Source of the DNA: Neisseria perflava
GTDB taxonomy: Bacteria; Pseudomonadota; Gammaproteobacteria; Burkholderiales; Neisseriaceae
Assembly (NCBI RefSeq): GCF_024170405.1
Contig: NZ_JALJYC010000001.1
Location: 1-64,000, forward strand
Length of the DNA stretch: 64,000 nt
Direction: 5' to 3'
Shown here: positions 1-8,642 of the stretch, piece after piece
Numbering within the stretch: the stretch's first letter is position 1
Layout of the letters: each line of letters opens with the position of its first letter
Translations under genes and position numbers: made by a program
The notes under the pieces: generated by a model
What the model saw: only the letters and a program-made list of their open reading frames with translations
Told to the model about the DNA's origin: nothing
Database searches by the model: none

Positions 1-117
1 TTAGCTTGTTTTGCTTATAAGGGCTCAGTCGACTTTTTTTCATGGGATTTATTCTAAATGATTTTGAATAAATCTAGTTATCTAGTACAGCCCCATATTT
101 TATATTTTCAGACGGCC
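1..117. other. Left-edge intergenic stretch
   Basis: No gene is recognisable here. It is AT-rich, holds a weak TTTATTC/GAATAAA inverted repeat near 50-72, and ends in a single reverse DUS abutting the glnE stop codon. The DUS begins directly after the TAA. Confidence 0.5.
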
Positions 118-2808
118 TTACGCGCCAAAGCGCACCTCTTCGCCGAATACCTGCAACCACAATGCCCTGACACTGGCGTAATAGCCCAATAATTCGTCGG
201 TTACTTCCACCCGCTGTGCGTCGCGCAGGCGGGTGTTGTGTTGCTGCTGGCGGTAAAAGCGGTAGGCGGTGCGGCATTGCTCGGCGAGGTTTTTACCAAT
301 CAGGCCGCAGTCGGCGGCGATGTTTAGAAGGGCGATGTTGCCGTAGTTGTCGAGCAACTGCGGGTATTGGCCTGAGTAGGCGAGAATCAGGTATTGCACG
401 GTAAATTCCACATCCACCACGCCGCCGCGCGCGTATTTGACGTTGCCGTCGTCGGCGGGGTGGGTAGGGAACATTTTTTCGCGCATGGCGATGATTTCTT
501 GCGCCAGTTCGGTTGTGTCGCGCGGTGTGGTCAGGATGTCGCGGCGGATCTGGTCGAAGGCCGTCTGAATCTCGGGTAGGCCGCAGATAAAACGGGCGCG
601 GGTGAGGGATTGGTGTTCCCACACCCAAGCCTGTTCGCGCTGGTATTTTTCAAAAGCGGCGACGCTGTGGGCGAGAAAACCGCTGTCGCCGTTGGGTCGC
701 AGGCGCAAATCAACGTCATAGAGCTGCCCCGCGCCGGTGGCGGCGGTCAGCCAGCTGGTCAGGCGGCGGGCGAGGCGGGTGTAGCTGTCGGCGGCGTCGG
801 GGTGCGGGTCGTCGTAGAGATAGACCAAATCGAGGTCGGAGGCGTAGCCCAACTCTTTGCCGCCGAGTTTGCCGTAGCTGGTGACGGCAAACAGCGGCGT
901 GTCGCGGTGTTTTTTCGGCATGTCTGCCCACACGCAGGGCAGAGCGGCGGCGATGACGGTGTCGGCCAGCAGGGAAAGTTCGTCCGACAAGGCTTCCACC
1001 GTCCACAACCCCTGCAAATCCTGCACCGCCAAGCGGAACACTTGGATGTGTTGGAAATGGCGCAGCGCGTCCATTTGCGCTTCGGTGTCGCCGTCGGCGG
1101 CGGCCAGCGCGGTATTTAATTCGGCGGCGAGTTTCGGCCAGTCGAAATGCGTTTCCAGTAATTGCGCACTAATCAGCTCGTCGAGTAGAATCGGGTAGCG
1201 GTTGAGGTAGCCTGCCACCCACGAGCTTTGCCCCATGATTTCGGCAAGTTGCCGCACGGTTTGCGGGTGTTCGTTGAGAAAGGCGAGGTAGGCGGAGCGG
1301 CGGCTGATGTTCTCCAGAAAATCCAGCAGGCGCAGCAGAGTTTCGGTGGGCTGGGGCTGCGCGGCGGCGGCCTGCGCCAAGCGCGGAATGACGGCATCGA
1401 AACGCGGCTGGGCATGGGCGGAAAGGTGGCGGTATTTGTGCCCGTTGCGGATTTGGTTGAGGCGTTCGCCAATCACGTCGGCATCAAAGCCGGAGGCTTT
1501 CAGACGGCCTGCACGGGCATCTTCATCGGGCACGGGCTGCCAAATCCATTGCCATTCGTGTTGCGTTTCGCTGTTTTCTTCCGGCTCGCTGAGAATTTCG
1601 TTGAACAGCGCGTTGACGGCGCGGCGGTGGGCGTTGAGGCCGTCTGAAAACGCGGCGTAGTCGGCAAAGCCCATGCTTTCGGCCAAAAGCTGCTGCTGTT
1701 CGGGGGCGGTCGGCAGGGTTTGCGTTTGCTGGTCGTCCCAATATTGCAGGCGGTGTTCCACGTCGCGCAAAAATTGATACGCCGCCAGCAGGGTATCGAC
1801 GGTATCTTGCGGCAGAATGTCCAGTTCGGCCAGCTGGCGCAGCGTTTCGCGCGTGCCTTTCAGTTGCAGCGCGCGCATTTGTCCGCCGCGTATCATTTGG
1901 AAAATTTGCGCGATAAATTCCACTTCGCGGATGCCGCCCGCGCCGAGTTTGACATTGTCCGCCATGCCTTTTTTGCTCACTTCGCTGCGGATTTGGCGGT
2001 GCAGGCGGCGCATGGCTTCGTAGGCGTTGTAGTCCAAATATTTGCGGAACACAAACGGCCGCACCAGCGCCTTAATATCATTCGGATACGGTGTCACCAC
2101 GCGCCCTTTGCACCACGCATAGCGTTCCCACTCGCGCCCCTGCTGGATTAAATACTGCTCCAGCGCGGTTTCGCTCAACACCAACGCGCCCGAATCCCCG
2201 TCCGGCCGCAGCCGCATATCCACGCGGAATACCTGCCCGTCGGCGGTGATGTCGTTCAACAGCGTAATCAGCTTTTGGCCGACTTTGGTGAAAAATTCCT
2301 GATTTTCGCGCTCGCGGTGGCCGTCGGTTTCCCCTGATTCGGGATAGACGAAAATCAAATCAATATCAGAAGACACGTTCAACTCATAACCGCCCGCCTT
2401 GCCCATCGCCACCACGCTCAAATATTGCGGCGACCGGGTATAACGCCCCAGCGGTGTGCCGTATAAGCCCTGATAATAGGCATAGGCAAAATCCAGCGCG
2501 GTGTTGACGGCAAAATCGGCAAACAGCGTAATCGTGCGCGTGACCTCGTCCAAATCGCTGATACGGTTAATATCGCGCACGATAATCTGCGCCACCACAT
2601 AGCGGCGCAACAGCCGCAGCTGCCGCGCCAGCTCTGCTTCGTTTTCATCGGTTTTGAGTTGTTCCCAATCGGCAAAGGTTTGGAAATCCTCGGTGGTGAG
2701 CACTTTTTCCAGCATGGGCAGGAAAATCTCCGGCTTGAGGTTGCCGTTGTCCAGATGGCGGGCGAGATAGCGGGAATAGCGGCGGGCGGTGTCGGTAAGC
2801 GCATTCAT
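118..2808 (-). CDS. glnE: Bifunctional glutamine synthetase adenylyltransferase / adenylyl-removase
   Basis: GlnE attaches and removes AMP on glutamine synthetase and so links its activity to nitrogen status. The protein is 896 residues, the usual length. Two nucleotidyltransferase-type domains are visible: an N-terminal one with the SSDIDLIFVY motif near residue 150 (deadenylylation half) and a C-terminal one with GGKELGYASDLDLVYLYDD near residue 655 (adenylylation half). I chose the ATG at 2808, which begins MNALTDTARRYSRYL, over an upstream in-frame ATG at 2844, because the upstream 12 residues look unlike the family. Two DUS copies lie inside the gene (near 1500 and 1640). It diverges from thiE. 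No glnB or glnD is in the window. Confidence 0.95.
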   Translation of the reverse strand: MNALTDTARRYSRYLARHLDNGNLKPEIFLPMLEKVLTTEDFQTFADWEQLKTDENEAELARQLRLLRRYVVAQIIVRDINRISDLDEVTRTITLFADFAVNTALDFAYAYYQGLYGTPLGRYTRSPQYLSVVAMGKAGGYELNVSSDIDLIFVYPESGETDGHRERENQEFFTKVGQKLITLLNDITADGQVFRVDMRLRPDGDSGALVLSETALEQYLIQQGREWERYAWCKGRVVTPYPNDIKALVRPFVFRKYLDYNAYEAMRRLHRQIRSEVSKKGMADNVKLGAGGIREVEFIAQIFQMIRGGQMRALQLKGTRETLRQLAELDILPQDTVDTLLAAYQFLRDVEHRLQYWDDQQTQTLPTAPEQQQLLAESMGFADYAAFSDGLNAHRRAVNALFNEILSEPEENSETQHEWQWIWQPVPDEDARAGRLKASGFDADVIGERLNQIRNGHKYRHLSAHAQPRFDAVIPRLAQAAAAQPQPTETLLRLLDFLENISRRSAYLAFLNEHPQTVRQLAEIMGQSSWVAGYLNRYPILLDELISAQLLETHFDWPKLAAELNTALAAADGDTEAQMDALRHFQHIQVFRLAVQDLQGLWTVEALSDELSLLADTVIAAALPCVWADMPKKHRDTPLFAVTSYGKLGGKELGYASDLDLVYLYDDPHPDAADSYTRLARRLTSWLTAATGAGQLYDVDLRLRPNGDSGFLAHSVAAFEKYQREQAWVWEHQSLTRARFICGLPEIQTAFDQIRRDILTTPRDTTELAQEIIAMREKMFPTHPADDGNVKYARGGVVDVEFTVQYLILAYSGQYPQLLDNYGNIALLNIAADCGLIGKNLAEQCRTAYRFYRQQQHNTRLRDAQRVEVTDELLGYYASVRALWLQVFGEEVRFGA

Positions 2809-2855
2809 GGTGTTGCCGTGTGAAAATGGGGAAAGGCTTATCATAGCAAGGTTTC

Positions 2856-2894
2856 AGGCCGTCTGAAAATAGCGTGCCGTTTTTCAGACGGCCT
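2856..2894. repeat. Inverted DUS pair in the glnE-thiE divergent gap
   Basis: Forward DUS at 2856-2867 and reverse DUS at 2883-2894 form a stem-loop. It lies between two divergent genes, so it is not an obvious terminator. The proposed thiE -35 overlaps its right edge. Confidence 0.8.
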
Positions 2895-2923
2895 TGTCCG
2901 GCTGCGGCAAACAGTTTTACAAT
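2894..2923 (+). promoter_or_regulatory. Probable sigma-70 promoter of thiE
   Basis: TTGTCC at 2894-2899 and TACAAT at 2918-2923 are separated by 18 bp, with the thiE ATG 46 bp downstream. No TPP riboswitch motif is visible in the short leader. Confidence 0.45.
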
Positions 2924-2968
2924 CCGAACGGTTTCATTCCAATATATTCCAATCCAAAGGAGAGCCCC

Positions 2969-3583
2969 ATGCCGTTCCCCCCCTTAACTGCGCCGCTGAA
3001 ATTCTATGCCGTCGTCCCTACTGCCGAGTGGGTGGAACGCATGGTTGAAGCGGGTGCCGATACCGTGCAACTGCGTGCCAAAAATTTGCGCGGCGCTGCC
3101 TTGCAGCGCGAAATCGAACGCAGCGTTGTCGCCTGCGCAGGCAGCCGCACCCAGCTTTTTATCAACGATTATTGGCGCGAGGCCATAGCAGCGGGGGCTT
3201 ACGGCGTGCACTTGGGGCAGGAGGACATGGACGACGCCGATTTAGCCGCCATCGCCACCGCCGGCCTGCGTTTGGGTTTGAGCACCTATTCCGTGGCCGA
3301 ACTCGACCGCGCCTTGGCCGCCAAACCCAACTACGTCGCCAGCGGCACGATTTTCCCGACCACCACCAAAGACGTCGCCACCCCGCCGCAGGGTTTGGAC
3401 AAATTGCGCGAATACGTGCGGCAGGCGGGCGATATGCCGGTAGTCGCCATCGGCGGCATTGATTTGGGCAACGCACGGGCGGTATTGGATACGGGCGCAG
3501 CGTCGCTGGCGGTGGTGCGGGCGGTGACGGAGGCGGACGATCCGGCGGCGGCAGTGAAGGCGTTTCAGGCCTTGTGGGATTGA
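2969..3583 (+). CDS. thiE: Thiamine-phosphate synthase
   Basis: ThiE joins the hydroxymethylpyrimidine pyrophosphate and thiazole phosphate moieties to make thiamine monophosphate in the cytoplasm. The 204-residue product has family landmarks in order: TVQLRAKN near residue 35, FINDYWREAIAAGAYGVHLG near 70, the YVASGTIFPTTTKD phosphate loop near 125, and VAIGGIDLGNA near 160. The ATG at 2969 follows AAAGGAGAG; an in-frame extension back to 2894 has no supporting homology. The gene stands alone, without thiD, thiG or thiS, and ends in a DUS hairpin. Confidence 0.95.
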   Translation: MPFPPLTAPLKFYAVVPTAEWVERMVEAGADTVQLRAKNLRGAALQREIERSVVACAGSRTQLFINDYWREAIAAGAYGVHLGQEDMDDADLAAIATAGLRLGLSTYSVAELDRALAAKPNYVASGTIFPTTTKDVATPPQGLDKLREYVRQAGDMPVVAIGGIDLGNARAVLDTGAASLAVVRAVTEADDPAAAVKAFQALWD

Positions 3584-3599
3584 GTAGGCAGAAAGGCAA

Positions 3600-3634
3600 A
3601 TGCCGTCTGAAAAAACAGGTTTTTCAGACGGCAT
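3600..3634 (+). terminator. DUS hairpin terminator after thiE
   Basis: ATGCCGTCTGAA at 3600-3611 pairs with its reverse at 3623-3634. This is one of the AT-form DUS pairs. Confidence 0.75.
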
Positions 3635-3670
3635 TTGTGTGTCGGGAGGGGCGGTTATTCAGAGGGGCGG

Positions 3671-3800
3671 GTAGGGTGTGTGCCTAGGCACGCACGCGTT
3701 TTCCTTGTTGGGAACACGGTTTCAGGCGTGATTTCCGGCGGTATCTTCCCTATATTTTTTTAGAGGCGGCGCAGCATTGGAATGCGCACGCGTGTTTACG
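3671..3800. repeat. GTAGGGTG-type REP-like palindrome region
   Basis: GTAG at 3671 is followed by the imperfect hairpin GTGTGTGCC/GGCACGCAC. A second GC-rich partly palindromic tract lies near 3780-3800. A related pair occurs at 49578-49649. No gene lies in this gap. Confidence 0.45.
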
Positions 3801-3837
3801 GTACACATCCACAACCGCTTACGCCTTTTCAGACGGC

Positions 3838-4584
3838 CTATCCCGCCCCGCACACCCGACATGCCGGATTTTTGGCAAATTCAAACGCCTGCCATTCGCC
3901 GCTGAGTGCGTCGTAGGTGCGCAAGAGGCCGTGGGCGGGCGTGCCGATGTCCATCAATACTTTTAAGGCTTCGGCGGCTTGGCTGCTGCCGATAATGCCG
4001 ACTAGCGGCGAGAATACGCCGAATAGGGCGCAGGCGCCGTCATCGGCGCTGTCGCCGTCAAACAGGCAGGCGTAGCAGGGAGAACCGGCCAAGCCGGGAC
4101 GGTACACGGCAAGCTGGCCTTCAAAGCGCACCGCCGCGCCGGAAACGAGCGGCGTTTGCGTGGCAACGGCGGCGCGGTTGACGGCTTGGCGGGTGGCGAA
4201 GTTGTCGCAGCAGTCCAAGACGATATTGGCCTCGCGCAATAGGGCGGTCAAACGCGCTTCGTCGAGGCGTTCGGTCAGCGCGGTGATGTGCGTTTGGCTG
4301 TTGAGCGTGTTCAGACGGCCTGCCATTACTTCGGCTTTGGCGCGGCCGAGGTCGGCTTCGGTGTAGATGATTTGGCGTTGCAGATTGGTTTCGTCGATGG
4401 TATCGTCGTCGGCAACCGTCAGCCGCCCCACGCCCGCCGCCGCCAGATAGGGCAGGGCGGCCGCGCCGAGTCCGCCGCAGCCGACCACAACGGCGTGGAC
4501 ATCCAAAAGGCGCTGCTGGCCTTCGATACCAATTTCGTCGAGCAGGATATGGCGGCTGTAACGCAGCAGTTGTTGGTCGTTCAT
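3838..4584 (-). CDS. MoeB/ThiF/HesA-family E1-like adenylyltransferase
   Basis: Members of this family adenylate the C-terminal glycine of small sulfur carriers such as MoaD or ThiS. The 248-residue product starts MNDQQLLRYSRHILLDEIG, the typical MoeB opening. It has the nucleotide-binding VVVGCGGLGAAALPYLAAAG near residue 35, and two CxxC zinc pairs, CYAC near 178 and CRVC at the C-terminus. There is no rhodanese extension. The start is the ATG at 4584 rather than 4608. moaC lies just upstream on the same strand, which favours molybdopterin synthesis (MoeB), but thiE is close too, so a ThiF role is possible. The TAG stop borrows its AG from a DUS. Confidence 0.88.
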   Translation of the reverse strand: MNDQQLLRYSRHILLDEIGIEGQQRLLDVHAVVVGCGGLGAAALPYLAAAGVGRLTVADDDTIDETNLQRQIIYTEADLGRAKAEVMAGRLNTLNSQTHITALTERLDEARLTALLREANIVLDCCDNFATRQAVNRAAVATQTPLVSGAAVRFEGQLAVYRPGLAGSPCYACLFDGDSADDGACALFGVFSPLVGIIGSSQAAEALKVLMDIGTPAHGLLRTYDALSGEWQAFEFAKNPACRVCGAG

Positions 4585-4608
4585 TTTTATAGTGTGTGTT
4601 TGAGGCAA

Positions 4609-4637
4609 AGGCCGTCTGAATATTTTTCAGACGGCCT
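4609..4637 (-). terminator. DUS hairpin between moaC and the moeB-like gene
   Basis: AGGCCGTCTGAA at 4609-4620 and its reverse at 4626-4637 leave a 5-nt loop. It lies just 3' of moaC and 5' of the next gene. Confidence 0.7.
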
Positions 4638-4667
4638 TTGCTTTGTTTATCGGTTCAGACGCAAATT

Positions 4668-5168
4668 TTAGAAACTGATGTTTTCAAAAGCGTCGGTAAA
4701 CAGGAAGGGGCCGCTTTTGCCGCCGGTTTTTTCTTCCAAATGAATCAGGCTGATGACCATGGATTTATCCACGGCTTTCATCATATCGTAAATGGTCAGG
4801 AGGGCGATGTTGACGCCGGTGAGCGCTTCCATTTCCACTCCGGTTTGGCCTTCGGTGGTGGTGGTGACGGTGGCTTTCACGCGCGCCAGCTCGACATCGA
4901 CGTTGAAATCCACGCGCACGTGGGTCAGGCTGATGGGGTGGCACAGCGGAATCAGAAAGCCGGTCTGCTTGGTGGCTTGGATGGCGGCAATACGCGCCGC
5001 GCCGAGCACGTCGCCTTTTTGCGAGGCGTTGGCGGCCAAAATCTGAATGGCTTGGGCGCTCATGTTAATCACGCCGCTGGCGCGGGCGGTGCGCACGGTG
5101 GCGTCTTTGCCGGAAATATCCACCATGTGGGCTTCGTTGTTTTCGTTTAAGTGGGTCAAATCTAACAT
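4668..5168 (-). CDS. moaC: Cyclic pyranopterin monophosphate synthase
   Basis: MoaC acts with MoaA to turn GTP into cyclic pyranopterin monophosphate, the first step of molybdenum cofactor synthesis. The 166-residue protein has the conserved MVDISGKDATVRTA segment near residue 15, GAARIAAIQATKQT near 60, PLCHPISLTHVRVDF near 75, and GVEMEALTGVNIALLTIYDM near 110, the active-site cluster. The ATG at 5168 gives MLDLTHLNENNEAHM, the family N-terminus. A longer reading from 5231 is unlikely. The MoeB/ThiF-like gene follows on the same strand. Confidence 0.95.
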   Translation of the reverse strand: MLDLTHLNENNEAHMVDISGKDATVRTARASGVINMSAQAIQILAANASQKGDVLGAARIAAIQATKQTGFLIPLCHPISLTHVRVDFNVDVELARVKATVTTTTEGQTGVEMEALTGVNIALLTIYDMMKAVDKSMVISLIHLEEKTGGKSGPFLFTDAFENISF

Positions 5169-5480
5169 TTCGGTTTCCTGAATGTGTCGGCCGGGGCGCT
5201 GCCTGCCGTTTTGATAATGAAACATACCCATTTTAAGATATTTTTACACGCAAGACCATCTTGCGCGGCTTCGGCGGCGCATTGTGTTGTTTTTTCAGAC
5301 GGCATGACCTGCGGCGGGCAAAAGGCCGTCTGAAAGCGACAAAGCGGGTTAAAAGGCGCTGAGTGTTTGTTTTGGCGGGATTATATCAAATTACATAAAA
5401 TTACATTGTCAGCAATGTTGTCGGGCGGGCGGGGCGTGCTATACAATGGGTCAATCCGAATTTGATAACAGGGAAACAAT
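5169..5480. other. moaC-ppc divergent intergenic region
   Basis: This 312-bp gap holds an outward-facing DUS pair (5296-5335) and the proposed ppc promoter. No gene is seen. Confidence 0.6.
5418..5445 (+). promoter_or_regulatory. Probable ppc promoter
   Basis: TTGTCG at 5418-5423 and TATACA at 5440-5445 are 16 bp apart. The ppc ATG lies 36 bp downstream of the -10. Confidence 0.45.
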
Positions 5481-8183
5481 ATGCAGCTTCATATTCTGAA
5501 TAATCCGAAAGACGCGCCGTTGGCGGCGGATGCCGAATTCCTGAAACAGTCTCTGTTCAACCTGTTGCAGGAGGAGGCCTCGCCGCTGGTGGTGGAAACC
5601 GTCAAGCAGCTGGCCGATGCCGACGACAGCGGCGCCATCATTGAAAAAATCCTGCCGCAGCTCGACGAGCAGCAGACCCACGATTTGACGCTGGCCTGCG
5701 GCCTGTTTGCGCAGATTCTCAACATCGCCGAAGACGTGCACCACGAGCGCCGCCGCCAAGCCCACGAAGACGCGGGCAGCAACGCCGCCGAGGGCAGCCT
5801 GGCCGAAACCATCCGCAAACTGCGTGCGGCGCACATCGACGATAGCGCCGTGCAAAAGCAACTTGACGCCACCAATGTTACCGCCGTTTTGACCGCGCAC
5901 CCGACCGAGGTGCAGCGCCAATCGGTGTTGAGCTTCAACCGCCGTATCCGCGCCCTGCTGCCGCAACGCGAACGTTGCAATAATGCCGAAGCGCTGGCCG
6001 ATTTGCGCCGCGAAATCGACACCATTTTGCTGGCGCTGTGGCAGACCAGCGAAACCCGCCATTTCAAATTGAGCGTCAACGACGAAATCAACAACGGCGT
6101 GTCCATTTTCCCGATGAGTTTCTTTGAAGCCCTGCCGAAACTCTACCGCAGCATGGAGCGCGATTTTCAGACGGCCTATCCCGATGTCAAAGTGCCGGAT
6201 ATTCTGAAAATCGGCGGCTGGATTGGCGGCGACCGCGACGGCAATCCGTATGTGTCCGCCGAAACCCTGCGCCACGCCTTTACCCGTCATGCCGATGCGA
6301 TTTTCCGCTGGTATCGCGGCGGACTCGACAAACTCTACCGCGAGCTGCCGCTGTCCAGCCGTCGTGTCAAAGTCAGCCAAGGTGTGATGGCGCTGGCGGA
6401 AGAATCGCCGGATGAGGAAATCGCCCGCGCCGAAGAGCCGTACCGCCGCGCTATTGCCTTTATTATGGCGCGCGTGATGGGCAAAGCGCGTTCCATCGGT
6501 TTGGGTTTGGGCTGTAAATTCGGCTTTTATGCGCCGTATGCCAATGTGCAGGAATTTATTACTGATTTGCAAACCATCCAGCAATCGCTGCGCGACAACG
6601 GCAGCGCACTGATGGCCGAAGGCCGCATTGCCGACATCATCCGCGTGGCGTCGGTATTCGGCTTCTACATGATGCCGCTGGACTTGCGCCAACACGCGGG
6701 CAAGCAGGCCGATGTGGTGGCCGAATTGTTCCAACATGCCGGTTTGGAAGATTTCAACAGCCTGAATGAAGAAGAAAAACAAAGCGTTTTGCTGCGCGAG
6801 CTGCAAAACCAACGCCCGCTGTACAGCCCGTTTATCGCATACAGCGAGCATACCCGCCGCGAGCTGGCGATTTTCAACGAAGCGCGCAAAATCAAAGACG
6901 AATTCGGTGAAAACGCCATCACCCAAAGCATTATTTCCAATTGCGAGCAGCCGAGCGATTTGCTGGTGTTGGCATTATTACTGGAAGAAAGCGGCCTGCT
7001 GACCGTAGAAAACGGCAAACCGAAAAGCCGCATGAATATCGTGCCGCTGTTTGAAACCATCGAAGCGCTGGAAAACGCCGTGCCGGTGATGGACAAAATG
7101 TTCGGCATGCCGTGGTACCGCGAGCTGGTCAACAGCCGCAACAACAGCCAGGAAATTATGCTGGGCTATTCCGACTCAAATAAAGACGGCGGCTATGTGA
7201 CCAGCTCTTGGTGTCTGTATCAGGCCGAATTGGGTTTGGTCGAGCTGTTTAAAAAATACGATGTACGCATGAGACTGTTCCACGGTCGCGGCGGCAGCGT
7301 CGGTCGCGGCGGCGGCCCGTCTTACCAAGCGATTTTGGCGCAACCGGCCGGCAGCGTAGCGGGGCAAATCCGCATTACCGAGCAGGGCGAAGTGATTACC
7401 GCCAAATACGCCGATCCGAGCAACGCCCAGCGCAACTTGGAAACTTTGGTTGCCGCCACGCTGGAAGCCAGCCTGCTGCCCGATCAAAAAGACCCCGATC
7501 CGAAATTGATGCAGGCTTTGTCGGATATTTCCTTCAAATACTACCGCGATTTGATTACCACCGAAGGCTTTGTGGACTATTTCCTGCAAACCAGTCCGAT
7601 TCAGGAAATCGCCACGCTCAACCTCGGCAGCCGTCCGGCCAGCCGCAAAACCTTGGCGAAAATCCAAGATTTGCGCGCGATTCCGTGGGTATTCTCGTGG
7701 ATGCAAAACCGCCTTATGCTGCCCGCCTGGTACGGCTTCGGCAGTGCGGTGGAAACCTTGTGTCAGCAAGATCCGGCCAATCTGACGCAGATGCAGGAAC
7801 ACGCCAAACACAATCCGTTCTTCCAAGCCATGCTGTCGAATATGGAGCAGGTGATGGCGAAAACCGACATTACGCTGGCGGAAGACTACGCCGAATTGAG
7901 CGAATCGCCGGAAAAGGCGGCCGAGATTTTCGCCAAAATCAAGGAAGAGTACCTGAAAAGCCGCAAATTCCTGCTGGAAATCCTGCAAACCAACGAGCTG
8001 TTGAGCGACAACCGCAGCTTGGCGCGTTCGCTGGCGCTGCGCATTCCCTACCTCAACGCCCTCAATGGCTTGCAGGTCGCTATGCTCAAACGCCTGCGCA
8101 AAGACCCGAACAACCGCCATCTGCTGTTGATGGTTCACCTGACCATCAACGGCGTGGCGCAAGGTTTGCGCAATACCGGCTGA
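5481..8183 (+). CDS. ppc: Phosphoenolpyruvate carboxylase
   Basis: PEPC carboxylates phosphoenolpyruvate with bicarbonate to oxaloacetate, refilling the TCA cycle. The 900-residue length is normal for the bacterial enzyme. Visible motifs are VLTAHPTEVQRQSVL with the catalytic histidine near residue 137, GWIGGDRDGNPYV near 250, LGYSDSNKDGGY near 560, the FHGRGGSVGRGGGPSYQAI glycine loop near 600, and the conserved C-terminal NGVAQGLRNTG. A DUS is embedded in frame near 6166 (FQTAY). The gene is monocistronic and is followed by a MITE-like element and a DUS hairpin. Confidence 0.97.
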   Translation: MQLHILNNPKDAPLAADAEFLKQSLFNLLQEEASPLVVETVKQLADADDSGAIIEKILPQLDEQQTHDLTLACGLFAQILNIAEDVHHERRRQAHEDAGSNAAEGSLAETIRKLRAAHIDDSAVQKQLDATNVTAVLTAHPTEVQRQSVLSFNRRIRALLPQRERCNNAEALADLRREIDTILLALWQTSETRHFKLSVNDEINNGVSIFPMSFFEALPKLYRSMERDFQTAYPDVKVPDILKIGGWIGGDRDGNPYVSAETLRHAFTRHADAIFRWYRGGLDKLYRELPLSSRRVKVSQGVMALAEESPDEEIARAEEPYRRAIAFIMARVMGKARSIGLGLGCKFGFYAPYANVQEFITDLQTIQQSLRDNGSALMAEGRIADIIRVASVFGFYMMPLDLRQHAGKQADVVAELFQHAGLEDFNSLNEEEKQSVLLRELQNQRPLYSPFIAYSEHTRRELAIFNEARKIKDEFGENAITQSIISNCEQPSDLLVLALLLEESGLLTVENGKPKSRMNIVPLFETIEALENAVPVMDKMFGMPWYRELVNSRNNSQEIMLGYSDSNKDGGYVTSSWCLYQAELGLVELFKKYDVRMRLFHGRGGSVGRGGGPSYQAILAQPAGSVAGQIRITEQGEVITAKYADPSNAQRNLETLVAATLEASLLPDQKDPDPKLMQALSDISFKYYRDLITTEGFVDYFLQTSPIQEIATLNLGSRPASRKTLAKIQDLRAIPWVFSWMQNRLMLPAWYGFGSAVETLCQQDPANLTQMQEHAKHNPFFQAMLSNMEQVMAKTDITLAEDYAELSESPEKAAEIFAKIKEEYLKSRKFLLEILQTNELLSDNRSLARSLALRIPYLNALNGLQVAMLKRLRKDPNNRHLLLMVHLTINGVAQGLRNTG

Positions 8184-8188
8184 TGATT

Positions 8189-8396
8189 TAGGGTCTGTTG
8201 ACATTTCATCACATGGCATCTTTCCGGCAAAAAAACGCGCCTGCTGCGTTAAAAATGCTCGCAAGGTGTTCAACCTTGCTGCGCTGGCTGGTTTTACTAG
8301 CGTAGCGTGTAAAAACGCCCTCTGTGAGTACTTGCCTTGCAGCCACGCTTTTTTGCTCGAAAATCTGTTTCATGGATGGAATATCAACAGACCCTA
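8189..8396. mobile_element. MITE-like element, about 208 bp
   Basis: A perfect 13-bp inverted repeat TAGGGTCTGTTGA (8189-8201, 8384-8396) continues inward as a 22-bp match with two mismatches. A second internal pair (GCAAAAAAACGCG against GCGTGGCTGC-type arms) would let most of the element fold. No transposase is encoded. A TA dinucleotide lies at each boundary, which suits a TA-targeting transposase family. It sits 6 bp after the ppc stop. Confidence 0.65.
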
Positions 8397-8406
8397 GGAC
8401 ATCAAT

Positions 8407-8440
8407 AGGCCGTCTGAAACCGCTGTTTTTCAGACGGCCT
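8407..8440 (+). terminator. DUS hairpin downstream of ppc and the MITE
   Basis: AGGCCGTCTGAA at 8407-8418 and its reverse at 8429-8440. The MITE-like element separates it from ppc. The 200 bp between here and the next gene hold nothing else I recognise. Confidence 0.7.
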
Positions 8441-8642
8441 TTCCCGCAGAAATTCTGCTTACTCGGATTGATGTAAACAAATCTCCCGCAAGATACGGCG
8501 CGGGTCGTGCGCCAAAGGGATACGCGCGTTTTCCCGATGTTATCGAGCCGTTTCGGTTTCGGGAAAACATGCGCTTTGCGGCATGCCGTTGGCGGTATCC
8601 TGCCATTCGATTCACAGATTCATAAACACAAAGGAAATATGC

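Noticed and set aside
2895..2968. TPP riboswitch before thiE
   Set aside because: The leader is under 75 nt and lacks the conserved CTGAGA and related motifs.
5451..6926. Long minus-strand frames opposite ppc, groEL, dnaE and gyrB
   Set aside because: They mirror highly conserved genes with codon bias that leaves the opposite strand open; their protein sequences lack domain patterns.
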